Assembly (NCBI RefSeq): GCF_949282365.1
Contig: NZ_CASDOY010000013.1
Span: forward strand, 1 to 37,610
Origin: an uncultured Desulfovibrio sp.
Lineage (GTDB): Bacteria; Desulfobacterota; Desulfovibrionia; Desulfovibrionales; Desulfovibrionaceae
Direction: 5' to 3'
Length of the DNA: 37,610 bases
Part shown: positions 24,530 to 32,756 of the stretch, one piece after another
How positions within the stretch are numbered: position 1 is the stretch's first letter
Layout: every line of letters starts with the position of its first letter
The notes under the pieces: generated by a model
Databases searched by the model: none
The model's input: only the letters and a program-made list of their open reading frames with translations
What the model was told of the DNA's origin: nothing
Program-made: the position numbers and the translations under genes

Positions 24530-25807
24530 CTATTTCCTGTCCGCGGGCTCGATGACTTCCACGCCGTCCATATAGGGCACCAGCACCCTGGGCAGCACGA
24601 TGCTGCCGTCCTTCTGCTGGCCGTTTTCCAGAATGGCGGCCATGGCGCGGCCCGTGGGCAGGCCGGAGCCGTTGAGGGTGTGGCAGTAGGCGCTCTTGCC
24701 GCCCCTGGGCTTGAAGCGGATGTCCGCGCGGCGGGCCTGGAAGTCGATGCAGTTGGAGCAGGAGGAGATCTCGCGGTAGGTGTTCTGCGCGGGCAGCCAG
24801 ACTTCCAGATCATAGGTCTTGGCCGATCCGAAGCCCATGTCGCCCGTGCAGAGGGTGATCACGCGGTAGGGCAGCTCCAGCTTTTCCAGCAGGGTGCGGG
24901 CATGGCCCACCATGATCTCCAGCTGGTTGAAGCTGTCGTCGGGATGGGCGAAGCGCACCATCTCCACCTTGGTGAACTGGTGCAGGCGGATCAGGCCGCG
25001 CGTGTCCTTGCCCGCGGCCCCGGCTTCGGAACGGAAGCAGGGCGTGGCCGCGCAGTAGGCGCGGGGCAGGTCGGCCTCGTCCAGCACCTCGCCGGCGTGC
25101 AGGTTGGTCAGGGGCACTTCGGCCGTGGGGATCAGATAGTAATCCCAGACGGGCATCTTGAAGAGGTCTTCCTCGAACTTGGGCAGCTGGCCCGTGCCGG
25201 TCATGGTGGCGCGGTTGACCATGAAGGGAGGGCAGACTTCGATATAATCCTCGTGCTTCACATGCTGATCCAGGAAGAAATTGACCAGGGCGCGGTCCAG
25301 ACGGGCGGCCCAGCCCATGTACAGGGCAAAGCGGCTGCCGGCCAGACGGGTGGCGCGCTCGAAGTCCAGGGCGCCGCCGCCCAGCTCCCAGTGCTGGCGG
25401 ATGGGGAAATCGAACTGGCGCGGCGTGCCCCAGCGGAGCACTTCCACATTCTCGGTCTCGTCCTTGCCCACGGGCACGCTGGCGTCCGGGATGTTGGGCA
25501 CGCCCATGAGCCAGGCTTCCACGGCGGCCCTGGCCTCGGCGGTCTGCACGTCCAGGGCCTTGATGCGGGCGGAAAGCGCGCCCAGCTCCGCCATCATGGG
25601 CGAGGCGTCCTTGCCTTCGCGCTTGAGCTGGGCCACCTGGCGCGAGGCGGCGTTCTGCTGCTGCTTGAGGCTTTCCACTTCGGCCAGCAGGGCGCGGCGG
25701 CGGCCATCCAGTTCGAGGAATTCATCCACTTTCAGCGGCGACTGCCGGTCGGCCAGGGCCTTGGCCAGCACTTCGGGCTGTTTCTGCACCAGTTTGAGGT
25801 CGATCAT
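24530..25807 (-). CDS. serS: seryl-tRNA synthetase
   Basis: Charges tRNA-Ser (and tRNA-Sec) with serine. The 425 aa have the N-terminal antiparallel coiled-coil arm (about residues 30-105, Glu/Gln/Lys-rich) and the class-II core. Motif 2 reads PCFRSEAGAAGKDTRGLIRL then HQFTKVEM, and motif 3 reads NGSGLPTGRAMAAILENGQ. The ATG at 25807 (MIDLKLVQ, the normal SerRS start) has GGAG 5 bp upstream; an in-frame start at 25903 would add an unrelated 32-residue piece. Divergent from the lipoprotein gene. Confidence 0.97.
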   Translation of the reverse strand: MIDLKLVQKQPEVLAKALADRQSPLKVDEFLELDGRRRALLAEVESLKQQQNAASRQVAQLKREGKDASPMMAELGALSARIKALDVQTAEARAAVEAWLMGVPNIPDASVPVGKDETENVEVLRWGTPRQFDFPIRQHWELGGGALDFERATRLAGSRFALYMGWAARLDRALVNFFLDQHVKHEDYIEVCPPFMVNRATMTGTGQLPKFEEDLFKMPVWDYYLIPTAEVPLTNLHAGEVLDEADLPRAYCAATPCFRSEAGAAGKDTRGLIRLHQFTKVEMVRFAHPDDSFNQLEIMVGHARTLLEKLELPYRVITLCTGDMGFGSAKTYDLEVWLPAQNTYREISSCSNCIDFQARRADIRFKPRGGKSAYCHTLNGSGLPTGRAMAAILENGQQKDGSIVLPRVLVPYMDGVEVIEPADRK

Positions 25808-25865
25808 AAAAACTCCTGCATAGCATGCGCAATGTGGGGGCCACGCTACCACGAGCCCCCGGACC

Positions 25866-25911
25866 TTGCAAGACAGGGACATTGCGTATATAAAAAGTCT
25901 CAAGACTTTTT
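25866..25911 (+). promoter_or_regulatory. promoter of the lipoprotein gene with start-site inverted repeat
   Basis: TTGCAA (25866-25871), 17-bp spacer, TATAAA (25889-25894), a strong sigma-70-type pair. AAAAAGTC-TCAA-GACTTTTT (25892-25911) overlaps the expected start point, as an operator or a 5' stem-loop. Confidence 0.65.
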
Positions 25912-25938
25912 AACACATCTTCCCTGCGAGAGCCCGCC

Positions 25939-26538
25939 ATGAAATCCGCCCGTATCACCCGCCTCCTGCCCCTGTCGCTGGCGCTGCTGCTGGCCCTGTT
26001 CCTGACCGCCTGCGGTCCCAGCAACACCGTGCGCCTGATTTCGCCCGCGCCCGCGGTCAACCCCGTCCTGCCCGCGCCCAACGCCCCGCGCGTGACCGTG
26101 GTGCCCTTCGCCGACAAACGCCAGGATACCAGCAACCTCGGCGTGCGCCGTGACGGCAGCGCCTTCGTGGCCAGCGAAGACGTGGCCCAGTGGGTGAGCC
26201 GCGGCCTGGCCGACGAACTGCGCCGCCAGGGCGTGCAGGTCTCCTACGCCATGGACGAGAGCCAGGCCCGCAGCGGCAACCCCGACTATATCGTCACCGG
26301 CACCCTGGAACAGGCCTGGCTGCGCGAAGTCTCGGCCACCGAGCTGGCCACCTCCATGCGCGCCACCTACCGCCTGGCCTCCCGCAGCGGCCGCGTGACC
26401 AAGGAGACCCTCAACTCCAGCCAGAACCGCAGCGGCCTGCCCACCAGCGACGCCGCCGAGGAGATCATGGTCAGCAGCCTGCGCGAGCTGGTGCAGCCCA
26501 TGGCCCGCAAGATCAAGGCCATCGTGGACGGAAAGTAG
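25939..26538 (+). CDS. outer-membrane-type lipoprotein, YajG-like
   Basis: A 199-aa lipoprotein. It has a signal peptide of 24 residues with lipobox LTAC (Cys25) and Gly at +2, so outer-membrane sorting is likely. The mature part contains VTVVPFADKRQDTSNLGVRR and PDYIVTGTLEQAWLREVSAT, resembling the YajG family of uncharacterised lipoproteins. The ATG at 25939 follows a strong promoter; the ribosome site is GCGAGAG (weak). It is followed by two hairpin terminators. Function unknown. Confidence 0.8.
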   Translation: MKSARITRLLPLSLALLLALFLTACGPSNTVRLISPAPAVNPVLPAPNAPRVTVVPFADKRQDTSNLGVRRDGSAFVASEDVAQWVSRGLADELRRQGVQVSYAMDESQARSGNPDYIVTGTLEQAWLREVSATELATSMRATYRLASRSGRVTKETLNSSQNRSGLPTSDAAEEIMVSSLRELVQPMARKIKAIVDGK

Positions 26539-26547
26539 ACAGGATCC

Positions 26548-26618
26548 CCGGGGCTCCCCCGTGCGGGAGCCCCTTCCTTTCCCGGTCCTGCCCCTTGCGA
26601 CAGGACCTTTTCTTTTTT
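26548..26618 (+). terminator. tandem terminators of the lipoprotein gene
   Basis: First hairpin GGGGCTCCC/GGGAGCCCC (26550-26558 with 26565-26573), then TTCCTTT. Second: GGTCCTG/CAGGACC (26584-26590 with 26601-26607) followed by TTTTCTTTTTT. The second is a clear rho-independent terminator. Confidence 0.8.
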
Positions 26619-26640
26619 CAGGGGCCGGCATGTCCGCCCC

Positions 26641-26660
26641 GGGACGGCCGCGGCCGTCCC
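26641..26660. repeat. 20-bp perfect GC palindrome
   Basis: GGGACGGCCG followed by its exact complement, with no loop, 34 bp before the GTG start of the next gene. It may be a regulatory dyad or a chance GC palindrome. Confidence 0.4.
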
Positions 26661-26693
26661 GGACAGTCGCCCCGCATCCCCACGGAGCCCGCT

Positions 26694-27038
26694 GTGCGCG
26701 ATCCCCTGGTCAAGGCCTACGGCCATGTCTATCCCGTGACCCCCGCCCTGTACGACGCCCTGGAGCTGGCCCTGCGCGATGCCCTGGGCGACGATGACGG
26801 GGACGTGCCCCTGCTCTGCCGCGAGGGCGACATGGCCCGCATCTCACTGGAAGGCTTCTATTTTCCCGAAGACGGCGTACTGGACGCCTTCCGGGCCCAC
26901 CTGACCCCGGCCATGCAGGGCAAGCTGGACGTGCTGGACATGGAAGGCTGGCGCCTGACCCGGCATGTCTTCGATCACGGGCAGGTCAAAAGCAGCAGCG
27001 CGCCCCTGAACAACGTGCTGGACTATTCCGGGCATTGA
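26694..27038 (+). CDS. small protein of unknown function, GTG start
   Basis: A 114-aa protein starting with GTG at 26694 (MRDPLVKAYGHVYPVTPALY), GGAG 8 bp upstream. It has a regular, acidic, globular-looking sequence (DALELALRDALGDDDGDVPL, then EGDMARISLEGFYFPEDGVL) and the end VKSSSAPLNNVLDYSGH. The longer frame from 26190 is a shadow of the lipoprotein gene. I do not recognise a family. It lies between a lipoprotein and apt; the gap to apt (27039-27289) is 250 bp without a recognised feature. Confidence 0.65.
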   Translation: MRDPLVKAYGHVYPVTPALYDALELALRDALGDDDGDVPLLCREGDMARISLEGFYFPEDGVLDAFRAHLTPAMQGKLDVLDMEGWRLTRHVFDHGQVKSSSAPLNNVLDYSGH

Positions 27039-27289
27039 TGCCCGCCCGGCAGCGCCTTCCCGCGCCCTGCCCTCGCCGCAGGACGAGGGGTCGACGCCCC
27101 CTCTGGCCCCGGCGGCACGGCGTCCGGCAGCCGCCGCCGGGGGCTCCCGGTCCCGGCTTCGTCCGGCGGGCATGCGGCGCGGCAGCCGCCCTGCCCCTTC
27201 ACGGTGCTGGCCGCACCTCGCGGGGAGCCCGCCCGCGATCCGGTCCTGCCCCGCGATCCGTCACCCAACCCGCATCCCCGGAGGTCCCC

Positions 27290-27802
27290 ATGGACATCGC
27301 GTCCTTCATCCGCCATGTGCCCGACTACCCCAAGCCCGGCATCCTCTTTTACGACATCACGCCCCTGCTGGCCTCGCCCGGGGCCTTTGCCGCCGTCACC
27401 GACTGGATGGTCGCCCAGACACGGGCCCTGCGGCCCACCCGCATCGTGGCCGCCGAAGCGCGGGGCTTCCTGTTCGCGGCGCCGCTGGCCCAGCGCCTCG
27501 GCGCGGGCCTGGCCCCGGTGCGCAAACCCGGCAAGCTGCCCTGCGCGACCTTTTCCGTCAGCTATGACCTGGAATACGGCTCCAATACCCTCTGCCTGCA
27601 CAAGGACGCCCTGGGCCCGGAAGACCGCGTCCTCATCGTGGACGACGTGCTGGCCACGGGCGGCACCGCGAACGCCATGATCCGCCTGGTGCGCCGGAGC
27701 GGGGCCAGCGTGGCGGGCTGCTGCATGCTCATGGAACTGGACGCCCTGGGCGGGCGCAAGCTGCTGGGCGACATCCCCCTGTCCGTGCTGCTGCACGTCT
27801 AG
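27290..27802 (+). CDS. apt: adenine phosphoribosyltransferase
   Basis: Purine salvage: adenine + PRPP to AMP. The 170 aa have the family start IRHVPDYPKPGILFYDITPL, the EARGFLF segment and the PRPP loop VLIVDDVLATGGTANAM. The ATG at 27290 has GGAGG 5 bp upstream. The TAG stop is the first part of the structured element 27799-28084. Confidence 0.96.
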   Translation: MDIASFIRHVPDYPKPGILFYDITPLLASPGAFAAVTDWMVAQTRALRPTRIVAAEARGFLFAAPLAQRLGAGLAPVRKPGKLPCATFSVSYDLEYGSNTLCLHKDALGPEDRVLIVDDVLATGGTANAMIRLVRRSGASVAGCCMLMELDALGGRKLLGDIPLSVLLHV

Positions 27803-28084
27803 GCGTGCTGACACTCTCCGCAGCTTGTCCGGGGGGGCAGGGAAGGCCCTCCTCCCTGCTGCCGATGCCCGCAGCTTCCACCGTCGCAACGGACACGGCC
27901 GGCGGCTGCCATCCGGTCGCTGCTCGCGCGCGAAGGCTTCCCCTTCTCCCTCCTCCTTTCCCCAGCGCGCTTTTTCGGATGAACAGGGGAAGATGCGGCA
28001 AGCATCCTCCACCGGACAGAGGCCGCCGATGAAATCTCCTAATGCGTTGAAATGAATCGTACAATTCGTGCCAGCACGCCCCAG
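27799..28084. repeat. structured intergenic element with terminal inverted repeats, copy A
   Basis: Left end CTAGGCGTGCTGACAC (27799-27814), right end GTGCCAGCACGCCCCAG (28068-28084); the right end reversed reads CTGGGGCGTGCTGGCAC. Inside are blocks shared with copy B at 32753: GGGAAGGCCCTC, a 22-nt identical block (27858-27879), a hairpin GCGGCTG-CCATC-CGGTCGC (27902-27920), GGCTTCCCCTTC, CAGCGCGCTTTT, and a single GCGGCA...CCTCCACCGG unit near 27995. The TAG of apt is inside the left terminal repeat. Short ORFs within are not credible. Confidence 0.7.
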
Positions 28085-28405
28085 CCCATCTCCTGTGCGC
28101 GGCGGAAGGCCGGAATGGTGTATCCAGGCGGGAACAGCGGGGGGAGGTCGCTCCTGTCCGCGGCGGAAGGCCCGTGGAAAGCCCCTGGACGCAGGCAGCG
28201 ACCGCAGGCGCCCGCCTGGCCGCGCCCGCCGGTGACATGGGACGCCGCGGCCACCGCCGGCAGAACGGAAAGGAAGGGAAGCAGCCCGCGAGACCGGCAG
28301 AGCGCCATGCCAGGCCCGCATGGACGGGCCCTGGACAAGGAGAGGCGGGAGGGGGCCCCTTTTGCCACCGGCAAAGGGCTGCCCTCTGCGCACCATGTTC
28401 CCCGG
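28085..28405. other. gap after element A, hairpins and a short direct repeat
   Basis: GCGGCGGAAGGCC occurs at about 28097 and 28161. CCAGGCCCG/CGGGCCCTGG forms a hairpin near 28311-28335. No gene recognised. Confidence 0.4.
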
Positions 28406-28410
28406 ATGCA

Positions 28411-28443
28411 AAAGGCCCCCGATGCGTTCCGGCATCGGGGGCC
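28411..28443 (-). terminator. terminator of the epimerase gene
   Basis: A perfect 12-bp stem (28414-28425 with 28432-28443), loop 6 nt. On the minus strand it is followed by TTTTG. It starts 24 bp after the epimerase stop. Confidence 0.85.
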
Positions 28444-28467
28444 TGTGCGGCAAAACGGCAAAACAGA

Positions 28468-29490
28468 CTACAGGTTGGCGGCGTACCAGTCGCCGGCCAG
28501 GCGCAGGCCCGTGCGCACGTCGAACTGGGGATCATAGCCCAGCAGGGTGCGGGCGCGGGTGATGTCGGCCAGGGAGTGGCGCACGTCGCCGGCGCGGAAG
28601 TCGCGGTGGGTGGCCGTGGCCGTGGCGGCCTCGGGCATGTGGCGCGACACTTCCTCGCGGATCAGCTCAAAGAGCTCGTTCAGGGTGGTGCGCTGGCCAA
28701 AGGCCACGTTATAGATCTTGTTGCGGCCTTCCTCGCCCACGAAGCTGGCCAGCAGGTTGGCCTGGACCACGTTGTCGATGTAGCAGAAATCGCGGCTGGT
28801 CTCGCCGTCGCCGTTGACGAAGACGGTCTCCTTTTTCAGCAGGCTGGCGAACCACTGGGGGATGACGGCGGCATAGGCGCCGTAGGGGTCCTGACGCTGG
28901 CCGAACACGTTGAAGTAGCGCAGGCCCACGGTGGTGAAGCCATAGCAGCGGGCGAAGACGTCGGCATAGAGCTCGTCCACATACTTGGTCACGGCATAGG
29001 GCGACAGGGGACGGCCGATCTTGTCTTCCACCTTGGGCAGCTCGGGCGAATCGCCGTAGGTGGAGGAGGAGGCGGCGTAGACGAAGCTCCTGACGCCCGC
29101 GTCACGCGCGGCCACCAGCATGTTGACGTAGCCGGTGATGTTGCAGCTGTTGGACAAAATGGGATCGTCGATGGAACGCGGCACGGAACCCAGGGCGGCC
29201 TCGTGCAGCACATGGTCCACGCCCTGGCAGGCCTGGCGGCAGGTATCCAGATCGCGGATGTCGCCCTTGATGAAGGTGAAGCGGCTCCAGGCTTCGGGAC
29301 CCACCAAGGCTTCCACCATGTCTAGGTTCTTCTGGTAGCCGGTGAGGAAATTGTCCAGGCCCACCACGGTCTGCCCCAGCTTGAGCAGATGTTCCAGCAG
29401 ATTGGAGCCGATGAAGCCGGCCACGCCGGTCACCAGCCAGGTGGAGGGCCGGGCACGCATCGTTTCACACAGTTGGCTGTAAGCGCTCAT
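28468..29490 (-). CDS. NAD-dependent UDP-HexNAc 4-epimerase (WbpP/TviC-like)
   Basis: A 340-aa short-chain dehydrogenase-type epimerase. NAD-binding GVAGFIGSNL lies near residues 22-31, the catalytic SSSTYGD precedes the YAVTK pair, and RDFCYIDN and QRQDPYGAYAAVIPQW are typical of the WbpP/TviC group that converts UDP-GlcNAc to UDP-GalNAc (or their uronates). The ATG at 29490 has AAAGGAAG upstream. It is divergent from the GT4 gene; together with that and the priming transferase it would supply GalNAc-type sugars for a surface glycan. Exact sugar not determined. Confidence 0.87.
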   Translation of the reverse strand: MSAYSQLCETMRARPSTWLVTGVAGFIGSNLLEHLLKLGQTVVGLDNFLTGYQKNLDMVEALVGPEAWSRFTFIKGDIRDLDTCRQACQGVDHVLHEAALGSVPRSIDDPILSNSCNITGYVNMLVAARDAGVRSFVYAASSSTYGDSPELPKVEDKIGRPLSPYAVTKYVDELYADVFARCYGFTTVGLRYFNVFGQRQDPYGAYAAVIPQWFASLLKKETVFVNGDGETSRDFCYIDNVVQANLLASFVGEEGRNKIYNVAFGQRTTLNELFELIREEVSRHMPEAATATATHRDFRAGDVRHSLADITRARTLLGYDPQFDVRTGLRLAGDWYAANL

Positions 29491-30066
29491 AGTGCTTCCT
29501 TTGGGATCGAGATTGCCCGCCGGGAGGCCGCGAGAACGAAAATTTCCGCCCTCGCGGCACAGACGGCGTGCTTCCCTTGTACGCTGCGCCGCCGCCGCTG
29601 TCAAAATGCGCGGGCCCGCCGGGAGCCTGCCGGACGGTCTGTCGTTGCCCGGCTTTCGTGCGCCGCCACCGCCCGGACAGGCCGCGGTGTATCGGGGCAC
29701 CGGCCCTGTGTGCCATGATGGCGCCGTCGTGCGGCCGCCGCCCGCGTCCTGCCCGCATCCTGACTGCGCCCCGGCCAAACTGCCCGTCTCCTGTCCGCGG
29801 ATGCCCGGCACGAGCGCCCCGGGGCCTGCACGGAAGGGAGCGCCCCCTCCGCCGCTGCTCCCGGCAGGCACGCCGGGCCCCCTACGGCCTCTTTTCAGAG
29901 ACGGGCGATGCTGGTATAGCCCCGTAAAGAGGCCGCTGCAGGGCCACGGGGCCGTTCCCGCCACCGGCCGTCCCCCGCTGCCGCGCCCGGCCGGTGCCCT
30001 GCCGCCGGCGCGGGAGATCCCGGAGCTTTTGAGGCGTCCGCCGGAAAGGCGGACAAAGGATATGCC
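29491..30066. other. 575-bp divergent intergenic region
   Basis: Between the epimerase and GT4 starts. A 7-bp hairpin GTCCGCC/GGCGGAC (30036-30042 with 30048-30054) ends one base before the GT4 ribosome site AAAGGA. Otherwise GC-rich, no gene seen. Confidence 0.45.
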
Positions 30067-31257
30067 GTGAAAATACTCGTACTGGGCAATCAGGCCCGCT
30101 CCACCGCCAATTTCTGGACCGTGCTCATGGGCCGGATGCGGGCGGCCGGACATACCGTCCTCTGTGCCGTCCCCCCCGGCGACAGTGCCGCCGAAGCCGC
30201 CCTCCTCGCCATCGGCGGGCACGGCAGCGCGCGCCGTTCAGGCCCGGCCGTGCGTCTGTGCCACTATCCGCTGGACCGCAAGGGCCTCAATCCCCTGCGG
30301 GACATGGTCACGCTGCAGGCCCTGTACCGCCTCTTCCGGCGGGAAAAACCGGACCTGCTCTTCGCCTCCACCATCAAGCCCGTCATCTACGGCTGCCTGG
30401 CGGCGCGTCTGGCCGGGGTGCCGCACATCTACGCCACCATCACCGGTCTGGGCTATGCCTTCGAGGCGGACAACCTGTTCAAGAAATGCGTCAACCGCCT
30501 GAGCGTGGCCCTGTACCGCTGCGCCCTGGCCGGAGCCGAGGGCGTCTTTTTCCAGAACCGCGACGATGCCGAGCTCTTCCGCCGGGTGGGGATCCTGGGC
30601 CGCGACGCGCGCGTGCTCATGGCGCGCGGCACCGGGGTGGACATCCGCCGCTTCGCCGAAGCGCCCCTGCCGCCCCTGCCCGCCGACGACTGCCCCCCGG
30701 AACAGCGGGCCCTGACCTTCCTGCTGGTGGGCCGGCTGCTGGAAGCCAAGGGCCTGCCCGAATACGCCGCCGCGGCCAGAGAGCTGAAAGCCTCCTATCC
30801 CGCCGCCCGCTTCCAGCTGCTGGGCCCGCCGGAACAGGGCCTGGGCAGCGTGGACCTGGCCCAGGTGCGCCGCTGGCAGGACGAAGGCAGCATCGAATAC
30901 CTGGGCGAGACCCGCGATGTGCGCCCCTATGTGGCGGCCTGTCACGCCCTGGTGCTGCCCTCGTGGCGTGAAGGCACGCCTACGTCCATCATGGAAGGCA
31001 TGAGCATGGGCCGCGCGGCCGTGGTCACGGACGTGCCCGGCTGCCGCGAGGTGGTGGAGGACGGCGTCAACGGCTGCATCTGCGCCGCCCACGATGCCCG
31101 CGCCCTGGCCGCCGCCATGCGCCGCCTGCTGGACGAGCCCCGGCTGCTGGCCGGGATGGGGGCCGCCGGCCGGGCCCTGGCCTGCCGTGAGTTCGACGCC
31201 GACGTCGTGGCCGAAAAGATCCTGTCCGACATGCGTGTGCCCCACGCTGCCGGTTAA
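30067..31257 (+). CDS. GT4-family glycosyltransferase (PglA/WbpT-like)
   Basis: A 396-aa GT-B fold glycosyltransferase. The N-terminal half has VLGNQARSTANFW and FASTIKPVIYGCLAARLAGV then PHIYATITGLGYAFE, typical of lipid-linked HexNAc transferases acting after a priming enzyme. The C-terminal half has FLLVGRLLEAKGLPEYAAAA and the donor-binding E-x7-E, EGTPTSIMEGMSMG. The start is GTG at 30067 (reads MKILVLGNQ) with AAAGGA 6 bp upstream. It is followed 149 bp later by the priming sugar transferase on the same strand. Confidence 0.9.
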   Translation: MKILVLGNQARSTANFWTVLMGRMRAAGHTVLCAVPPGDSAAEAALLAIGGHGSARRSGPAVRLCHYPLDRKGLNPLRDMVTLQALYRLFRREKPDLLFASTIKPVIYGCLAARLAGVPHIYATITGLGYAFEADNLFKKCVNRLSVALYRCALAGAEGVFFQNRDDAELFRRVGILGRDARVLMARGTGVDIRRFAEAPLPPLPADDCPPEQRALTFLLVGRLLEAKGLPEYAAAARELKASYPAARFQLLGPPEQGLGSVDLAQVRRWQDEGSIEYLGETRDVRPYVAACHALVLPSWREGTPTSIMEGMSMGRAAVVTDVPGCREVVEDGVNGCICAAHDARALAAAMRRLLDEPRLLAGMGAAGRALACREFDADVVAEKILSDMRVPHAAG

Positions 31258-31406
31258 GACCGTGCCGCCGGAGGCCCGACGACGGGCTCCCGGCCGTCCG
31301 CGACCGGGCGCGCCGTCCAGGCGCGCCAGCGCCCTGTCCGTAGCGTCGCGGACCGTCCGCGGGGGATGTTCCCCGGCACGAACCCTTGGAGAAACGTGGA
31401 GAAACT

Positions 31407-32756
31407 ATGATCAGCCGTTACCGCATGGCTCTGATGCAGGTGGTGGACCTGTGCTGCATCCTGCTGGCCCTGACCGTTTCCGGTCTGGTGACCATCGCGC
31501 CGGATCTGAGCGTCTTTGACGACTACACCGGCGCATCCCTGTTCACCGTCTTCTTCTACCTGCTCTTCTTCTACATCCTCGACGCCTACAGCGTGGGCAT
31601 GGAAGACATCAAGGACACCCTGGGCCGCGTCCTGGTGGCCTGTGTGCTGGGCATCATCAGTTCGGCCACGGCCTCCTTCGCCCTGGAGCACTGGCGCTTC
31701 GACCGCGAGACCGTGCTCCTGCTCTTCGCGCTTTCCTTCGTGTTCTGCATGGGCTGGCGCCTGCTCTATTACCTCAATGCCGAGAAGCTGACCCATCCCC
31801 TGCGCGTGCTGCTGGTGGGCGTGGACCGCGAAGGCAAGGTGCGCAAGCTGCTGGCCGAAGGCCTGCCCAAGGCCCGCATCCTGGGCTATGTGGGCGAAAA
31901 GGACCAGGGCCCCGAAGCCGGTGAATGCTTCGGCCCGCCCTTCATGGCCCTGGAAGCCGCCAAAAAGCACCAGGCCACCATGATCGTGCTCCTGCCCGAC
32001 GCCCCCATCGACGACGACATCGCCCACGACCTGCTGGAAGCCAAGCTGCACGGCGCCATGGTGGTGGACATCCGCGCCTTCTACGAACATGTGGTGCAGC
32101 GCCTGCCCCTGTCCCAGATCACCGAGGAATGGCTGCTGCAGACCGAGGGCTTCTCGCTCAACACGCGCGGCAGCCTGCGCCGCCTGAAGCGGGCCTTCGA
32201 CCTGTTCCTGTCCCTGCTGCTGCTCATCCCGGCCGCGCCCGTCATGCTCATCACCGCCCTGCTGATCCGTCTGGAATCGCCGGGACCGGTCATCTACCGC
32301 CAGGACCGCGTGGGCCTGTATGAAAAGGAATTCACGGTCTACAAGTTCCGCTCCATGCGCACCGACGCCGAAAAGGACGGCGCTGTCTGGGCCTCGGCCA
32401 ACGACGCCCGCGTGACCCGCGTGGGCAAGTTCATCCGCAAGGTGCGCATCGACGAGCTGCCCCAGATCTGGAACATCATCAAGGGCGACATGAGCTTCAT
32501 CGGCCCCCGCCCCGAACGCATGACCTTCGTGAAGCAGCTCAAGGAACACATCCCCTATTACAGCCTGCGCCATACCGTGAAGCCCGGCCTCACGGGCTGG
32601 GCCCAGGTCCGCTACCCCTATGGCGCCAATGAGGAAGACGCCCGCCACAAGCTGGAATACGACCTGTTCTATGTGAAGAACATCTCCATCCTGCTGGACA
32701 TCCACATCATCTTCAAGACCATCGGCGTGGTGCTCTTCCCCAAGGGCGCGCGCTAG
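31407..32756 (+). CDS. polyprenyl glycosylphosphotransferase (exopolysaccharide/O-unit priming)
   Basis: Transfers a sugar-1-phosphate to undecaprenyl phosphate, the first step of a surface glycan repeat. The 449 aa have four N-terminal membrane segments (about residues 8-125), a central Rossmann-like domain (LRVLLVGVDREGKVRKLL), a fifth membrane segment, and the C-terminal bacterial sugar-transferase domain: AFDLFLSLLLLIPAAPVM, YRQDRVGLYEKEFTVYKFRSM in two conserved pieces, RVGKFIRKVRIDELPQIWNI and KGDMSFIGPRPER. The ATG at 31407 with GGAG 5 bp upstream is chosen over a TTG at 31386. Its TAG stop overlaps structured element B, and the operon terminator lies beyond that element. Confidence 0.93.
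   Translation: MISRYRMALMQVVDLCCILLALTVSGLVTIAPDLSVFDDYTGASLFTVFFYLLFFYILDAYSVGMEDIKDTLGRVLVACVLGIISSATASFALEHWRFDRETVLLLFALSFVFCMGWRLLYYLNAEKLTHPLRVLLVGVDREGKVRKLLAEGLPKARILGYVGEKDQGPEAGECFGPPFMALEAAKKHQATMIVLLPDAPIDDDIAHDLLEAKLHGAMVVDIRAFYEHVVQRLPLSQITEEWLLQTEGFSLNTRGSLRRLKRAFDLFLSLLLLIPAAPVMLITALLIRLESPGPVIYRQDRVGLYEKEFTVYKFRSMRTDAEKDGAVWASANDARVTRVGKFIRKVRIDELPQIWNIIKGDMSFIGPRPERMTFVKQLKEHIPYYSLRHTVKPGLTGWAQVRYPYGANEEDARHKLEYDLFYVKNISILLDIHIIFKTIGVVLFPKGAR

Noticed and set aside
29465..30070. Several ORFs in the epimerase-GT4 gap
   Set aside because: Both strands give biased peptides without starts or domains; treated as non-coding.
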